From: Acidobacteriota bacterium
Lineage (GTDB): Bacteria; Acidobacteriota; Vicinamibacteria; Vicinamibacterales; UBA2999
Assembly: GCA_947482665.1 (NCBI GenBank)
Contig: CANKJK010000001.1
Location: 186,001-250,000, forward strand
DNA length: 64,000 nucleotides
Reading direction: 5' to 3'
The translations under genes and the position numbers were made by a program. The notes under the pieces were generated by a model, which saw nothing but the letters and a program-made list of their open reading frames with translations, made no database searches and had not been told where the DNA came from. Below are positions 16,166-24,580 of the stretch, one piece after another (positions within the stretch are counted from its first letter, which is position 1; the number at the start of each line of letters is the position of its first letter).

Positions 16166-17559
16166 TGCGGATTCATTTGATAGGCGTATGTGGTACGGCG
16201 ATGGCGACTCTTGCCGCGTTGCTGCAGCGCCGCGGTCATCAGGTGCAGGGCTCGGATCAGCACATCTATCCGCCGATGAGTGACTTCCTCCGAGAGGAGG
16301 GCATCCGGTTGCTGGAGGGCTATCACGCGGAGCATGTCACCGAGGATGTGGATCTGGTGGTCGTGGGCAATGCCATCTCACGCGGAAATCCAGAACTTGA
16401 GTCTGTGCTGGATCGGCGCGTGCAGTACTGTTCGCTCCCCGAAGCCGTCCGTGAGCACTTTCTGCGGGAGGCGCAGTCCATTGTCCTGGCCGGCACACAT
16501 GGCAAGACGACCACCACCGCTCTGACCGCGTGGCTGCTGACGCACGGTGGCTGTGACCCGGGCATGCTCGTGGGGGGGATTGCGCGCAACTTCGGTGAGC
16601 GTGGCACGAGCTATCGCGTGGGCAGCGGTCCGCACTTTGTCATCGAAGGGGATGAGTACGATTCGGCGTTCTTCGACAAGACGGCGAAATTCCTGAAATA
16701 CCTGCCGCAGGTCGCCGTCATCGGCAATGTCGAATTCGATCACGCGGACATCTACGCCGACTTCGCGGCCGTGCAGTTGGCATTCCGGCGCCTGGTGAAC
16801 CTGGTGCCCCGGAACGGACTTCTTCTGCTCGGCGCCGACGACGCAGGTGCCATGGCGCTGGTGCCCTTCGCGGTGAGTCCGGTTGAGACCTTCGGACTGG
16901 CCGAGGGAGCGGACTGGCGGGCGACGGATGTCGAGGCGCATGACGGCATCACGTCCTTTACGGTGCGTCACGCCGGGGACGAGATCGGGCGTTTTGCCTC
17001 ACCGCTGCTCGGGCATCACAACGTCCGCAATGCGCTGGCCGCGATCGCCGTTGGCCAGTGGGCGGGGGTGTCCGCCGCCACGCTCGCGGAGGGGTTGGCG
17101 TCTTTCGCCGGAATCAAACGCCGTCTCGAGATCGTGGGCCAGGCTCGGGGTGTCACGGTGATCGACGACTTCGCGCATCACCCGACCGCCGTGCGCGAGA
17201 CGCTGGCGGCGCTGCGATCCGGGTACCCGGACCGGCGCATCTGGGCGGTCTTTGAGCCGCGGTCGGCATCCTCGTGCCGGCGTGTGTTTCAGGACGCCTT
17301 CGCCGAGGCCTTCGGGCACGCCGACGAGGTGATTGTGGCTGCGGTCTACCGGTCGAGCCTACCCGAGGAGGAGCGCCTCAATGCCGTGCGTCTGGTCGCG
17401 GATCTGGGACGACGCGGGCAGCATGCGCGACACATCCCGGACGTGCCTGCCATCGTGGAGACGATCGCGTCAGAAGCGCGCGAGGGGGATGTCGTCATGG
17501 TGATGTCCAACGGCGGATTCGGCGGCATCCACGGCCTGCTGCTTACGGCGCTTCGCTGA
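16165..17559 (+). CDS. mpl: Murein peptide ligase Mpl
   Basis: Ligates recycled L-Ala-gamma-D-Glu-meso-DAP tripeptide to UDP-MurNAc, bypassing MurC/D/E. The 464-residue Mur-ligase has an N-terminal Rossmann start (MRIHLIGVCGTAMATLA), the P-loop GTHGKTTTTALTAW and the Mpl-diagnostic DEYDSAFFDKTAKF (MurC differs here). It also has GHHNVRNALAA, DDFAHHPTAV and MSNGGFGGIH. Start ATG 16165 shares a base with the ldcA stop. With nagZ and ldcA it completes a short recycling route. Confidence 0.92.
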   Translation: MRIHLIGVCGTAMATLAALLQRRGHQVQGSDQHIYPPMSDFLREEGIRLLEGYHAEHVTEDVDLVVVGNAISRGNPELESVLDRRVQYCSLPEAVREHFLREAQSIVLAGTHGKTTTTALTAWLLTHGGCDPGMLVGGIARNFGERGTSYRVGSGPHFVIEGDEYDSAFFDKTAKFLKYLPQVAVIGNVEFDHADIYADFAAVQLAFRRLVNLVPRNGLLLLGADDAGAMALVPFAVSPVETFGLAEGADWRATDVEAHDGITSFTVRHAGDEIGRFASPLLGHHNVRNALAAIAVGQWAGVSAATLAEGLASFAGIKRRLEIVGQARGVTVIDDFAHHPTAVRETLAALRSGYPDRRIWAVFEPRSASSCRRVFQDAFAEAFGHADEVIVAAVYRSSLPEEERLNAVRLVADLGRRGQHARHIPDVPAIVETIASEAREGDVVMVMSNGGFGGIHGLLLTALR

Positions 17560-17561
17560 GC

Positions 17562-19172
17562 ATGGTCCTGGATTGGCGTCCTGCCGGTGACGCCGCTTGG
17601 ATCTGTGGAGCGGCCGGGCCTCTTCAGCTTGATGTCAGCGCGCGGATGCGCGGCATCGCGACCGCGGTGTCCGCCGCGAACATCCCTGGTGTTCGGGACA
17701 CGGTGCCGTCCTGTGGCGCCGTGGTGGTCCACGTGGACCCGCTGCGGTGGTCGGAGGGCGGGCTCGACCAGCTGCGGGGCGTGTCGGTGAACCCGGCGGG
17801 GGAGGCGGCACAGGTGGTGGACGTGCCGGTCATCTACGACGGCGAGGACCTTCTAGCTGTGGCCGCGCATTCGGGTCTCACGGTGGCCGACGTGACACGG
17901 CGTCACGCGGCCGGCGTGTACACGGTCGTGATGACGGGGTTTGCGCCAGGGTTCCCGTATCTGGCAGCCGTTGACCCGAGGCTGTCTCTCCCTCGGTTGG
18001 CGACACCGCGGCTCCGAGTCCCTGCCGGCGCGATTGGACTCGCGGCCGGCATGACCTGCATCTATCCAGGCGGCACTGGTGGCGGCTGGAGCCTGGTTGG
18101 CCACTCCGACATCCGCCTGTTTGATCCCGAAGCCGTTCGGCCCGCCACGCTCCGCCCAGGAGACCAGGTGCGCTTTGTCCCCGTCCACGCCCTGGCCCGG
18201 GAACCGGGGCCCTCGTCTCTCCCCCCTCGTGCCGCCACGGCGCCGGCGCCCGGGGGACTTCGGGTGCTCCGGCCTGGGCAGCTGACCAGCGTGCAGGACG
18301 GTGGCCGCTGGGGCTTTCAGGCGCTGGGCGTCCCGGTCTCGGGCGCGTGTGAAGCCGGTGCACGGCGGCGGGCGAACCGGGCCGTGGGGAATGCAGACTC
18401 GTGCGCGGTGCTTGAGGTGACGGCCGTCGGCCCGGACCTGCGTGCGGAGGAGCCACTCCTGCTCGCCTGGTCCGGGGCGGGAATGGCGGTTGAGCTGGAC
18501 GGCCGCCAGATTCCTGCGGGCGTGGCCGTTCAGGTGAAACCAGGCGGTGTGGTCCGCTGTGGGGCCATCACGGGCGGGCTGCGCGCCGTGGTGGCTGTCC
18601 GTGGGGGCCTGGACGTTCCGGTCGTGTTGGGAAGCCGATCCGCGTGTCTCGGCGGAGCCTTTGGCGGGGGAGTGGGCCGCGCCCTGCTGTCCGGTGATCA
18701 CCTGCCGATTGGCCGTCCCAGCGGAGAGCCCCGTCTCGTTCCCAATCCCTGGCGTGGCGGCGGACCCATCGTATTGCGTGTGCTGCCTGGGCCGGACGCG
18801 TCGCTGCTGAGCGCGTCGGTGCTCGCGCGACTTCTCGAGACACCGCTGACCGTGTCGCGGCACGGGAATCGTACAGGGTGCCGTCTGTCGGTCCAGGTGC
18901 CTGAGCTGTGCGACCTCGCCGCCGGAGAGCGGCTGCCGTCCGGCACCGTCCCTGGCGCGATTCAGTGCACACCCGCGGGTGACCTGCTGCTCCTGCTGGC
19001 GGACCGCCAGCCGACAGGTGGCTATCCACAGGTGCTGGCTGTGATCGCCGCGGACCTCGATGTCGCGGCACAATTGACGGCTGGTGACCGAGTGACCCTG
19101 ACCTGCTGCTCGCCCGATGACGCATTGCGCGCCCTCGTCAGCCGCGAGGCTGCCCTGCTCAATGGCTGCTGA
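17562..19172 (+). CDS. 5-oxoprolinase subunits B and C fused (PxpB-PxpC)
   Basis: A 536-residue fusion. Residues about 1-225 match PxpB/KipI (GVYTVVMTGFAPGFPYL, GGTGGGWSLVGHSD). Residues about 240-536 match PxpC/KipA (LTSVQDGGRWGFQALGVPVSGACE, VAVRGGLDVPVVLGSRS, PTGGYPQV). With PxpA this family hydrolyses 5-oxoproline to glutamate using ATP. PxpA is not adjacent and not elsewhere in the window. The start ATG 17562 is two bases after mpl and the end overlaps murB, so it is embedded in the peptidoglycan operon. Related biotin-dependent carboxylase domains (urea amidolyase) are the alternative. Confidence 0.87.
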   Translation: MVLDWRPAGDAAWICGAAGPLQLDVSARMRGIATAVSAANIPGVRDTVPSCGAVVVHVDPLRWSEGGLDQLRGVSVNPAGEAAQVVDVPVIYDGEDLLAVAAHSGLTVADVTRRHAAGVYTVVMTGFAPGFPYLAAVDPRLSLPRLATPRLRVPAGAIGLAAGMTCIYPGGTGGGWSLVGHSDIRLFDPEAVRPATLRPGDQVRFVPVHALAREPGPSSLPPRAATAPAPGGLRVLRPGQLTSVQDGGRWGFQALGVPVSGACEAGARRRANRAVGNADSCAVLEVTAVGPDLRAEEPLLLAWSGAGMAVELDGRQIPAGVAVQVKPGGVVRCGAITGGLRAVVAVRGGLDVPVVLGSRSACLGGAFGGGVGRALLSGDHLPIGRPSGEPRLVPNPWRGGGPIVLRVLPGPDASLLSASVLARLLETPLTVSRHGNRTGCRLSVQVPELCDLAAGERLPSGTVPGAIQCTPAGDLLLLLADRQPTGGYPQVLAVIAADLDVAAQLTAGDRVTLTCCSPDDALRALVSREAALLNGC

Positions 19173-20253
19173 ACTGCCTATCCGCCGCAACGTCGCGCTC
19201 GGTCCGCTGACCACGCTGGGCGTGGGTGGTCTGGCGCAGTGGTTTGTGGACGTCACCACGGTGGACGAGATCGCCCAGGCCTGCCGCTGGGCGTCCGAAC
19301 GCGGCCTGCCGCTGACCGTGCTCGGGGGAGGCAGCAATGTGGTGATTCATGACGCGGGCGTGGCTGGCCTGGTCGCGCGAGTGCGCATTGTCGGCCGAAC
19401 GCTCCGGTGGGCAGGCGACGTACTGGAGGTCCAGTCAGGGGCAGGCGAAGCCTGGGATGCGCTAGTGGAGGCGTGTGTTGGGGAAGGCGCGTGGGGGCTG
19501 GAAGGCCTCTCGGGCATCCCCGGGACGGTTGGCGCCACCCCGGTGCAGAACGTTGGTGCGTACGGTCAGGACGTGAGTCAGACCATCACCTCGGTCCTCG
19601 TCGTGGACCGCGAACAGGGCGAGCCCGCGAGGCTGGGCACGGCGGCCTGCGCGTTCGGGTATCGGGACAGCCGCTTTCGCTCGAAGGACCGCGATCGGTA
19701 CATCATTGCGGGCGTGACATTCCAGCTGCATCGTGGGCGCCCGCGTTCGCTCTATCCCGAGGTTGAGCGGATACTGGGCGGTGCGTCCGGGGAGATCTCT
19801 CCCGCGGCCGTACGGCAGGCGGTACTCACGCTTCGCCGGGCGAAGGGCATGGTCGTGGAGTCGGGTGTGGCGGACAGCCGGAGCGTCGGTTCGTTCTTCG
19901 TGAATCCGGTGATAGCGGCGCAGCAGGCGGACGCGTTGGCGGCCCAGGCCCCAGGTATCGAGCTGCCCAGGTATCCGGCTGGCGCGGGATTCGTCAAAGT
20001 GCCAGCCGCCTGGTTGATCGAACGAGCCGGGTGGTTTCGCGGGGGCGCCCGCGGCCCGGTCGGGTTGTCGACCCGGCATACGCTGGCTCTCGTCAACCGC
20101 GGTGGTGCGACGGCTGATGACGTGGTGGAACTGGCCGTGGCGATCAAGCGCGCCGTGCAGGAGCAATGTGGTGTGGCGCTGTGTGCCGAGCCGGTGTTTC
20201 TCGGGTTTATGGCGGACGCCCGGGTGGCGTTTCTGAAGGGAACGGAGAGCTGA
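19162..20253 (+). CDS. murB: UDP-N-acetylenolpyruvoylglucosamine reductase MurB
   Basis: Reduces enolpyruvyl-UDP-GlcNAc to UDP-MurNAc with FAD and NADPH. The 363-residue protein has the FAD loop LGGGSNVVI, GLEGLSGIPGTVGA, NVGAYGQDV, the arginine in FGYRDSRF, the catalytic serine in VGSFFVNP and the glutamate in CAEPVFLGF. The YRDSxF insertion marks the E. coli-like type I form. ATG 19162 is preferred over 19117 because it gives the normal MurB start; it overlaps the preceding gene by 11 bases. Confidence 0.95.
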   Translation: MAAELPIRRNVALGPLTTLGVGGLAQWFVDVTTVDEIAQACRWASERGLPLTVLGGGSNVVIHDAGVAGLVARVRIVGRTLRWAGDVLEVQSGAGEAWDALVEACVGEGAWGLEGLSGIPGTVGATPVQNVGAYGQDVSQTITSVLVVDREQGEPARLGTAACAFGYRDSRFRSKDRDRYIIAGVTFQLHRGRPRSLYPEVERILGGASGEISPAAVRQAVLTLRRAKGMVVESGVADSRSVGSFFVNPVIAAQQADALAAQAPGIELPRYPAGAGFVKVPAAWLIERAGWFRGGARGPVGLSTRHTLALVNRGGATADDVVELAVAIKRAVQEQCGVALCAEPVFLGFMADARVAFLKGTES

Positions 20254-21515
20254 TGTCCACGCTCGTGATCGAGGGAGGGCACCGTCTGGAAGGGCGAGTG
20301 GCCGTCGAAGGCAACAAGAACGCCGCGCTGCCGCTGCTGGCGGCGTGCCTCCTCACAGGTGAGGAGTGTGTGCTCACCAACGTGCCTCGCATCGGTGATG
20401 TCGACGTCATGGCGAGGCTGCTGGCGGATCTCGGGGCGAGCGTGGAGGGGATCGGGACGCCGACGCTGACGATTCGTGCTGCGGAGATCAGGACGCACGA
20501 GGCCGATCGGACGCTCGTCGGCCGCCTACGTGGTTCGGTGCTGCTGCTGGCACCGCTGCTGGCGCGGACCGGTCGCGCCAGGTTGGCGCCGCCAGGAGGA
20601 GACTTTCCCGCGCGGCGCAGCATCTCGACCCACCTTGAGGCTCTGGAGGCGATGGGGGCCAGATTAAGCGAGGGCCGCGATCACGTCCTCGAGGCGCCGG
20701 ACGGCCTGCGACCGGCCTCAATGTATCTGTATGAAGCGTCGGTGACCGGCACCGAGACGGCGCTGCTGGCCGCCGCCGCAGTACCCGGCACCACGGAGAT
20801 TCGGCACGCCGCCACGGAACCCCATGTGGTTGAACTCTGCACCTTCCTCGCGCGCATGGGCGCGGAGATTATCGGCGCCGGCAGTTCCACCATCCGCGTG
20901 ACGGGCGCAGCGCGCCTCCGCGGGGCGCGGCATGAACTGGGGGGCGACTATATCGAGGCCGGCAGCTGGGCGGTGGTCGCGGCCATTACCGGCGGAGAGG
21001 TGGCCATTGATGGTGCCCGTCCCGAGGACATCGAAGTGGTCGCGGCCGTCCTGCAGCGGATGGGCATCGAGTGCGGCATGGTCGAGCGCTCGTTTGTGGT
21101 GAAACCCTCGAAACCCAGGGCGGTGCGGCGCATTGCCACCGGCCTCTGGCCTTCATTTCCGAGCGACCTTGTCAGCCTGGTGACCGTCCTGGCCACGCAG
21201 GCAGAGGGCCGCACGCTCGTGCATGACTGGATGTACGAGCTGCGGCTTTTTGCACTGGAGCAGATGAGCGGGATGGGGGCGGACCTGTTTCTGGCGGATG
21301 CGCACCGCATCATCGTCAACGGGCCGACGCGCCTTCGGGGTGGACGCACACTGGACAGCCGGGATCTGCGATCGGGCATGTCGCTCATCGCGGCCGGTCT
21401 GGCGGCGGACGGGGAGACGCGCGTGGCGCCGCTCGAAACGGTGGAGCGGGGCTACAGTCAGCTGGTGGACCGGCTCCGATCCCTCGGCGCCAAGGTCACG
21501 AAGGTCCTCGACTGA
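20253..21515 (+). CDS. murA: UDP-GlcNAc 1-carboxyvinyltransferase MurA, Cys-to-Asp type
   Basis: First committed step of peptidoglycan synthesis, transferring enolpyruvate from PEP to UDP-GlcNAc. The 420-residue protein carries GNKNAALPLLAA with Lys22 and Asn23. The catalytic loop reads PPGGDFPARR, with Asp117 in place of the usual Cys115 that fosfomycin alkylates. The following residues (TEPHVVELC, GDYIEAGSW, the VERGY end) are conserved, so the enzyme looks active. Natural Asp variants are known, for example in mycobacteria and chlamydiae, and are fosfomycin-resistant. ATG 20253 shares a base with the murB stop. Confidence 0.93.
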   Translation: MSTLVIEGGHRLEGRVAVEGNKNAALPLLAACLLTGEECVLTNVPRIGDVDVMARLLADLGASVEGIGTPTLTIRAAEIRTHEADRTLVGRLRGSVLLLAPLLARTGRARLAPPGGDFPARRSISTHLEALEAMGARLSEGRDHVLEAPDGLRPASMYLYEASVTGTETALLAAAAVPGTTEIRHAATEPHVVELCTFLARMGAEIIGAGSSTIRVTGAARLRGARHELGGDYIEAGSWAVVAAITGGEVAIDGARPEDIEVVAAVLQRMGIECGMVERSFVVKPSKPRAVRRIATGLWPSFPSDLVSLVTVLATQAEGRTLVHDWMYELRLFALEQMSGMGADLFLADAHRIIVNGPTRLRGGRTLDSRDLRSGMSLIAAGLAADGETRVAPLETVERGYSQLVDRLRSLGAKVTKVLD

Positions 21516-21522
21516 ACGCCGC

Positions 21523-23316
21523 CTAGCGGGGCAGGGGCACTGCTGGAGGTTGGAGCGGTGCCGCCGGCGCGGCAGGTGTGACCACCGGGTTCACCGGTGG
21601 CAACTGCATGGGTAGCGGCAGTTCCAGCGAGGTGACGCCCGTTTCCCTGCCGACCCTGAAGGGCCTCAGGTCGGTTTCGTTGAGATCGAGCACGCGGATG
21701 ATCCGCGGCGTGAGCGTCAGGACGATATCGGTTTCCTGGGTCTCCTTGCGAGAGTGCGCGAAGAGCCGGCCAAGAATGGGCAGGTCACTCAGCCCTGGCA
21801 CGCCGTCAAGCACGCGGCGCTCGTCGTCGCGGATGAGTCCCGCCAGCATGTTGGTCTCACCGTCGCGGAGGCGGATCACCGTGTTGATCTCCCGGTTGCC
21901 GAACGTGGGCAGACCGCCGAATCCGGTGCCGGAGATACTGCTGACCGCAACCTTCACCGCGAGCGTCACCTCGTCATCGTGATGGGTCCGTGGCGTGATG
22001 TCGATGTTGACCCCGATGTTCTCGTAGTTGAACGAGGTGATGGGCTGCTGCGCCGTGCCGCCGGTGGCAATCGGCGCGAAGGTGGTGACGGGAACAGGGA
22101 CGCGCTCGCCGAAGCGCGCCTGTGCCGCCAGGCCCTCGGACGTGCGGAGCTGCGGATTCGCCAGCGTCCTGGTGTGCGTGTCGGACTTCAAGAGCCGGTA
22201 GTAGAGCCCTGGAAGATTGGTCAGCATCAGGTCGCTCTGCGTGAGGTTCCGCAGATTGCGCAGCGTGAGGCTGGAGTTATTGATCGTCGCCGTCCCGTTC
22301 AACCCTGGCGAACCTGGGGACGCGACCTGCAGGCCGTAGTCGCGTAGCTTCGTGCGGTCCACTTCCAGGAGCTCGACATCGATGACCACCTCAGGTCTGG
22401 CCTTGTCGATGGCGGCCAGGAGCCGGGCGGCCGCGGCGACGCGTTCGGGCGTGTCCTTGATCGCGATGGCATTGTTGGCGGCGATGGGAGCGATGCGGCG
22501 GGCATCGATCACGATGCGCAACAGATCGATCGTTTCCTTGAGATCGGCGTTGCTCAGGTAGAAGGTCCGGACGATCTCCTCTTCGTACTCGCGCCGTTTG
22601 GCCGTCGTGTCGGGAATGACCGTCACCGTCCTGAGGCCGGTCACGCGGAAGAACGCCTTGGTGCTGGTGGAGACCGCCGAGAGCGCGTCTTCAAGCCCGG
22701 CATTGCGGAGGTCGATGGTAATCGGCTGGTCCTTGAAGTCGGCGTCGAAGACGATGCTGATGTTCGCAAAACGTGCGATGGCTGTGAACACGTCCCTGGA
22801 TCGCGCGTCGCGGAAGACGAGTGACGCAGGCAGTTTGACGTCGGTCGGCAGGTCCAGGCCAGGAGGTGGGAGTGCGCGTGAGCGCTCTACGAGGGTTTCC
22901 AGCTTGGTCTTGCCCTCGCGCGCCACTGCGACGCGGGTTCGGAGCTGAGCGCGGGTGTCGCGGAGCGCGTCCTCGATCTCCTTGCTCGCCGGGTTCAGCT
23001 CAGAGGCGAGCTGAAACTCGACGAGGGCTTCGTCCAGCTTTGTGGTGAACGCGAGACGGCGGCCGCGCGTGAAGTGTTCCTGAGAGGCGCGGAGTTTGGC
23101 GCGCTCAAGCGCCTGGCGGGCCGAGCGGTCGGTTGGATCCTTCTGCAGCGCCTTGGCATACTCCACGACCGCGACGTCGTAGTCACCGGCCTGCTCGGCC
23201 TGGAGGCCGCGCACGGCGAAGCCCCCGGTGGCGCAGCCGATAGCGAACGACAGCGAGAGACACGCCACCCAGAGTCGTGCCGGTCGCGCGCGAAGGGCGT
23301 CAGTGAGATCCATCAT
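21523..23316 (-). CDS. Secretin-family outer-membrane lipoprotein with TPR
   Basis: A 597-residue GspD/PilQ-type protein. The N-terminus is a lipoprotein signal with lipobox AIGC near residue 28. TPR-like helices follow (about 30-150), then an STN/N0 and secretin-N region with YLSNADLKETIDLLR. The C-terminal secretin domain has VPVPVTTF, GVNIDITPR, LRDGETNMLAGLI and the PILGRLFAHSRKE motif. A proline-rich tail ends it. No other type II secretion genes are near, so the partner machine is unknown. It overlaps lolA upstream by 17 bases. A second secretin, pilQ, lies at 32532. Confidence 0.87.
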   Translation of the reverse strand: MMDLTDALRARPARLWVACLSLSFAIGCATGGFAVRGLQAEQAGDYDVAVVEYAKALQKDPTDRSARQALERAKLRASQEHFTRGRRLAFTTKLDEALVEFQLASELNPASKEIEDALRDTRAQLRTRVAVAREGKTKLETLVERSRALPPPGLDLPTDVKLPASLVFRDARSRDVFTAIARFANISIVFDADFKDQPITIDLRNAGLEDALSAVSTSTKAFFRVTGLRTVTVIPDTTAKRREYEEEIVRTFYLSNADLKETIDLLRIVIDARRIAPIAANNAIAIKDTPERVAAAARLLAAIDKARPEVVIDVELLEVDRTKLRDYGLQVASPGSPGLNGTATINNSSLTLRNLRNLTQSDLMLTNLPGLYYRLLKSDTHTRTLANPQLRTSEGLAAQARFGERVPVPVTTFAPIATGGTAQQPITSFNYENIGVNIDITPRTHHDDEVTLAVKVAVSSISGTGFGGLPTFGNREINTVIRLRDGETNMLAGLIRDDERRVLDGVPGLSDLPILGRLFAHSRKETQETDIVLTLTPRIIRVLDLNETDLRPFRVGRETGVTSLELPLPMQLPPVNPVVTPAAPAAPLQPPAVPLPR

Positions 23317-23971
23317 CGGTCAGAACATCCACTCCCTTGGGGATGCGGAACGCGAACTGCTTATCGGACAGACCCTGATTTTCCTTCACATGGGTGAAGG
23401 AAAAGGCCGAGGTGCCGCCCTGCAGGTCCACGGTCGTCAGCCCAATGATCCGCAGGCCCGGCAACTGCACCACCAGCAGCATCTGCGCGTAGTCCGCGCC
23501 AGGGTTGCGTGGCGTCAGCGTCAATGTCGTGGTGGCCGGGGTCGCGTCTCCGGCCAGTGCGACCACGAAATCCCGCGTGAGATTGCCTTTTCCGGCGAGA
23601 AACAGCACGGGCAGCGGTGCATCGGCGTCGGACGGGACCTGCGAGACCACCACTTGCCGGTCCTGGGGAATGTACGCGTAGATCCGCCGGCCGTCGGAGA
23701 CGAATTCCTTCCGTTCGGGCGCGTCATAGACCCAGCGCATCAACCCGGGCTTCTTGAATGCGGCTGTGCCGCGTTCGACGACCTGAGTGCGGAGGGTCCC
23801 GCCGCGGTATCGGTGCTCGAAGTCGGCCGAGAAATCGCGGATGGTGTCGTAGTGCCGCTGGACCGCCTGTGCCAACACCTCCGGGGACGCCGGGGCAGCA
23901 GGAAGGGCGACCGGCAGCGTGCTCAGCGCCGTGAGGAGGAGGACGCCGATCATGCGAGGGGCAAGGGGCAT
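23300..23971 (-). CDS. lolA: Outer-membrane lipoprotein carrier LolA
   Basis: Periplasmic chaperone that carries lipoproteins from the LolCDE transporter to the outer membrane. The 223-residue protein has a signal peptide (about 1-25, ending ALPAAP). It then shows the LolA start HYDTIRDFSADFEHRY, the KPGLMRWVYDAPERKEFVSDGRRIYAY segment split over residues 75-100, and a beta-rich remainder. It is co-oriented and overlapping with the secretin lipoprotein, a plausible client. ATG 23971. Confidence 0.88.
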   Translation of the reverse strand: MPLAPRMIGVLLLTALSTLPVALPAAPASPEVLAQAVQRHYDTIRDFSADFEHRYRGGTLRTQVVERGTAAFKKPGLMRWVYDAPERKEFVSDGRRIYAYIPQDRQVVVSQVPSDADAPLPVLFLAGKGNLTRDFVVALAGDATPATTTLTLTPRNPGADYAQMLLVVQLPGLRIIGLTTVDLQGGTSAFSFTHVKENQGLSDKQFAFRIPKGVDVLTDDGSH

Positions 23972-24015
23972 CGTGTGGACGGTGCCTCACCATAGCACGG
24001 TGAGTGAACGGGAGG

Positions 24016-24375
24016 TCAGGCCTTGAGGGAGGCCGCAGGCGCGGCGGGGCGCGGGGCGTCTTTGGCTTCAATGGGCAGGCCGGCCGCGAGCCACGCCGCG
24101 ATACCACCCGCAAGAGCCGACGCCCTCTGGTGCTGCCGGATGAGCGTGGCGGCGACCGCGCTGCTGGCGAGTTCGTCGGGGTCCGAATCGTAGACAACCA
24201 CCAGTCGGCCCGCAGGCAGGGCCGCGCCCGCCTGATGTCGGACCGAACCGGGAATCCGGACGGTGCTGTGCTCGTAGGGGTACTTGAGCCGTGCGTCCAA
24301 CACCAGGGGCGCTTCGTCGCCTCCTGCGCTCAGCAGCGCTTGGAGCTCTGCGGGTGTGATGCGGGGAACAGGCAC
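24016..24375 (-). CDS. Rhodanese-like protein without active-site cysteine
   Basis: A 119-residue single rhodanese domain: ITPAELQALL, PLVLDARLKYPYEHSTVRIPGSVR, VVVYDSDPDELAS, AASALAGGIAAWLAAGLP-like end. The loop that normally holds the catalytic cysteine (C-x-x-G-x-R) reads YDSDPDEL, so sulfur transfer is not expected; a regulatory or binding role is more likely. The start is uncertain: GTG 24375 is the only start between the tRNA and the domain, with no clear ribosome binding site. The C-terminus is alanine/proline-rich. Confidence 0.7.
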   Translation of the reverse strand: MPVPRITPAELQALLSAGGDEAPLVLDARLKYPYEHSTVRIPGSVRHQAGAALPAGRLVVVYDSDPDELASSAVAATLIRQHQRASALAGGIAAWLAAGLPIEAKDAPRPAAPAASLKA

Positions 24376-24412
24376 GGCAGGTTGATGGGAAGCCGGTAGC
24401 CGGAAGGTGAAG

Positions 24413-24488
24413 TGGTGGACGGCAGGGGGATCGAACCCCTGACCTCTGCATTGCGAACGCAGCGCTCTCCCAGCTGAGCTAGCCGCCC
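24413..24488 (-). tRNA. tRNA-Ala (anticodon CGC)
   Basis: A 76-base tRNA with encoded CCA. Acceptor arms GGGCGGC and GCCGTCC pair with one G-U. The D arm contains TAGCTCAGCTGGGAGAGC, the anticodon loop is TTCGCAA with anticodon CGC (reads GCG), and the T arm is CAGGGGTTCGATCCCCTG. It lies on the minus strand between pfkA (divergent) and the rhodanese-like gene. Confidence 0.95.
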
Positions 24489-24580
24489 GAAACCGTGGTG
24501 GTCGCACGGACGCCGCAGCGGGTTGCAATGCTGTCGAAATCCGGCAACGACCGAAGCCCAAGTGTAACATAGCTGGAGCG

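Noticed and set aside
17853-19337. Antisense frame of 494 codons opposite PxpBC
   Set aside because: The + strand has both PxpB and PxpC motifs; the antisense product resembles nothing.
24413-24488. tRNA-Ala as an integration site
   Set aside because: No integrase or duplicated tRNA 3' end lies in the flanks.
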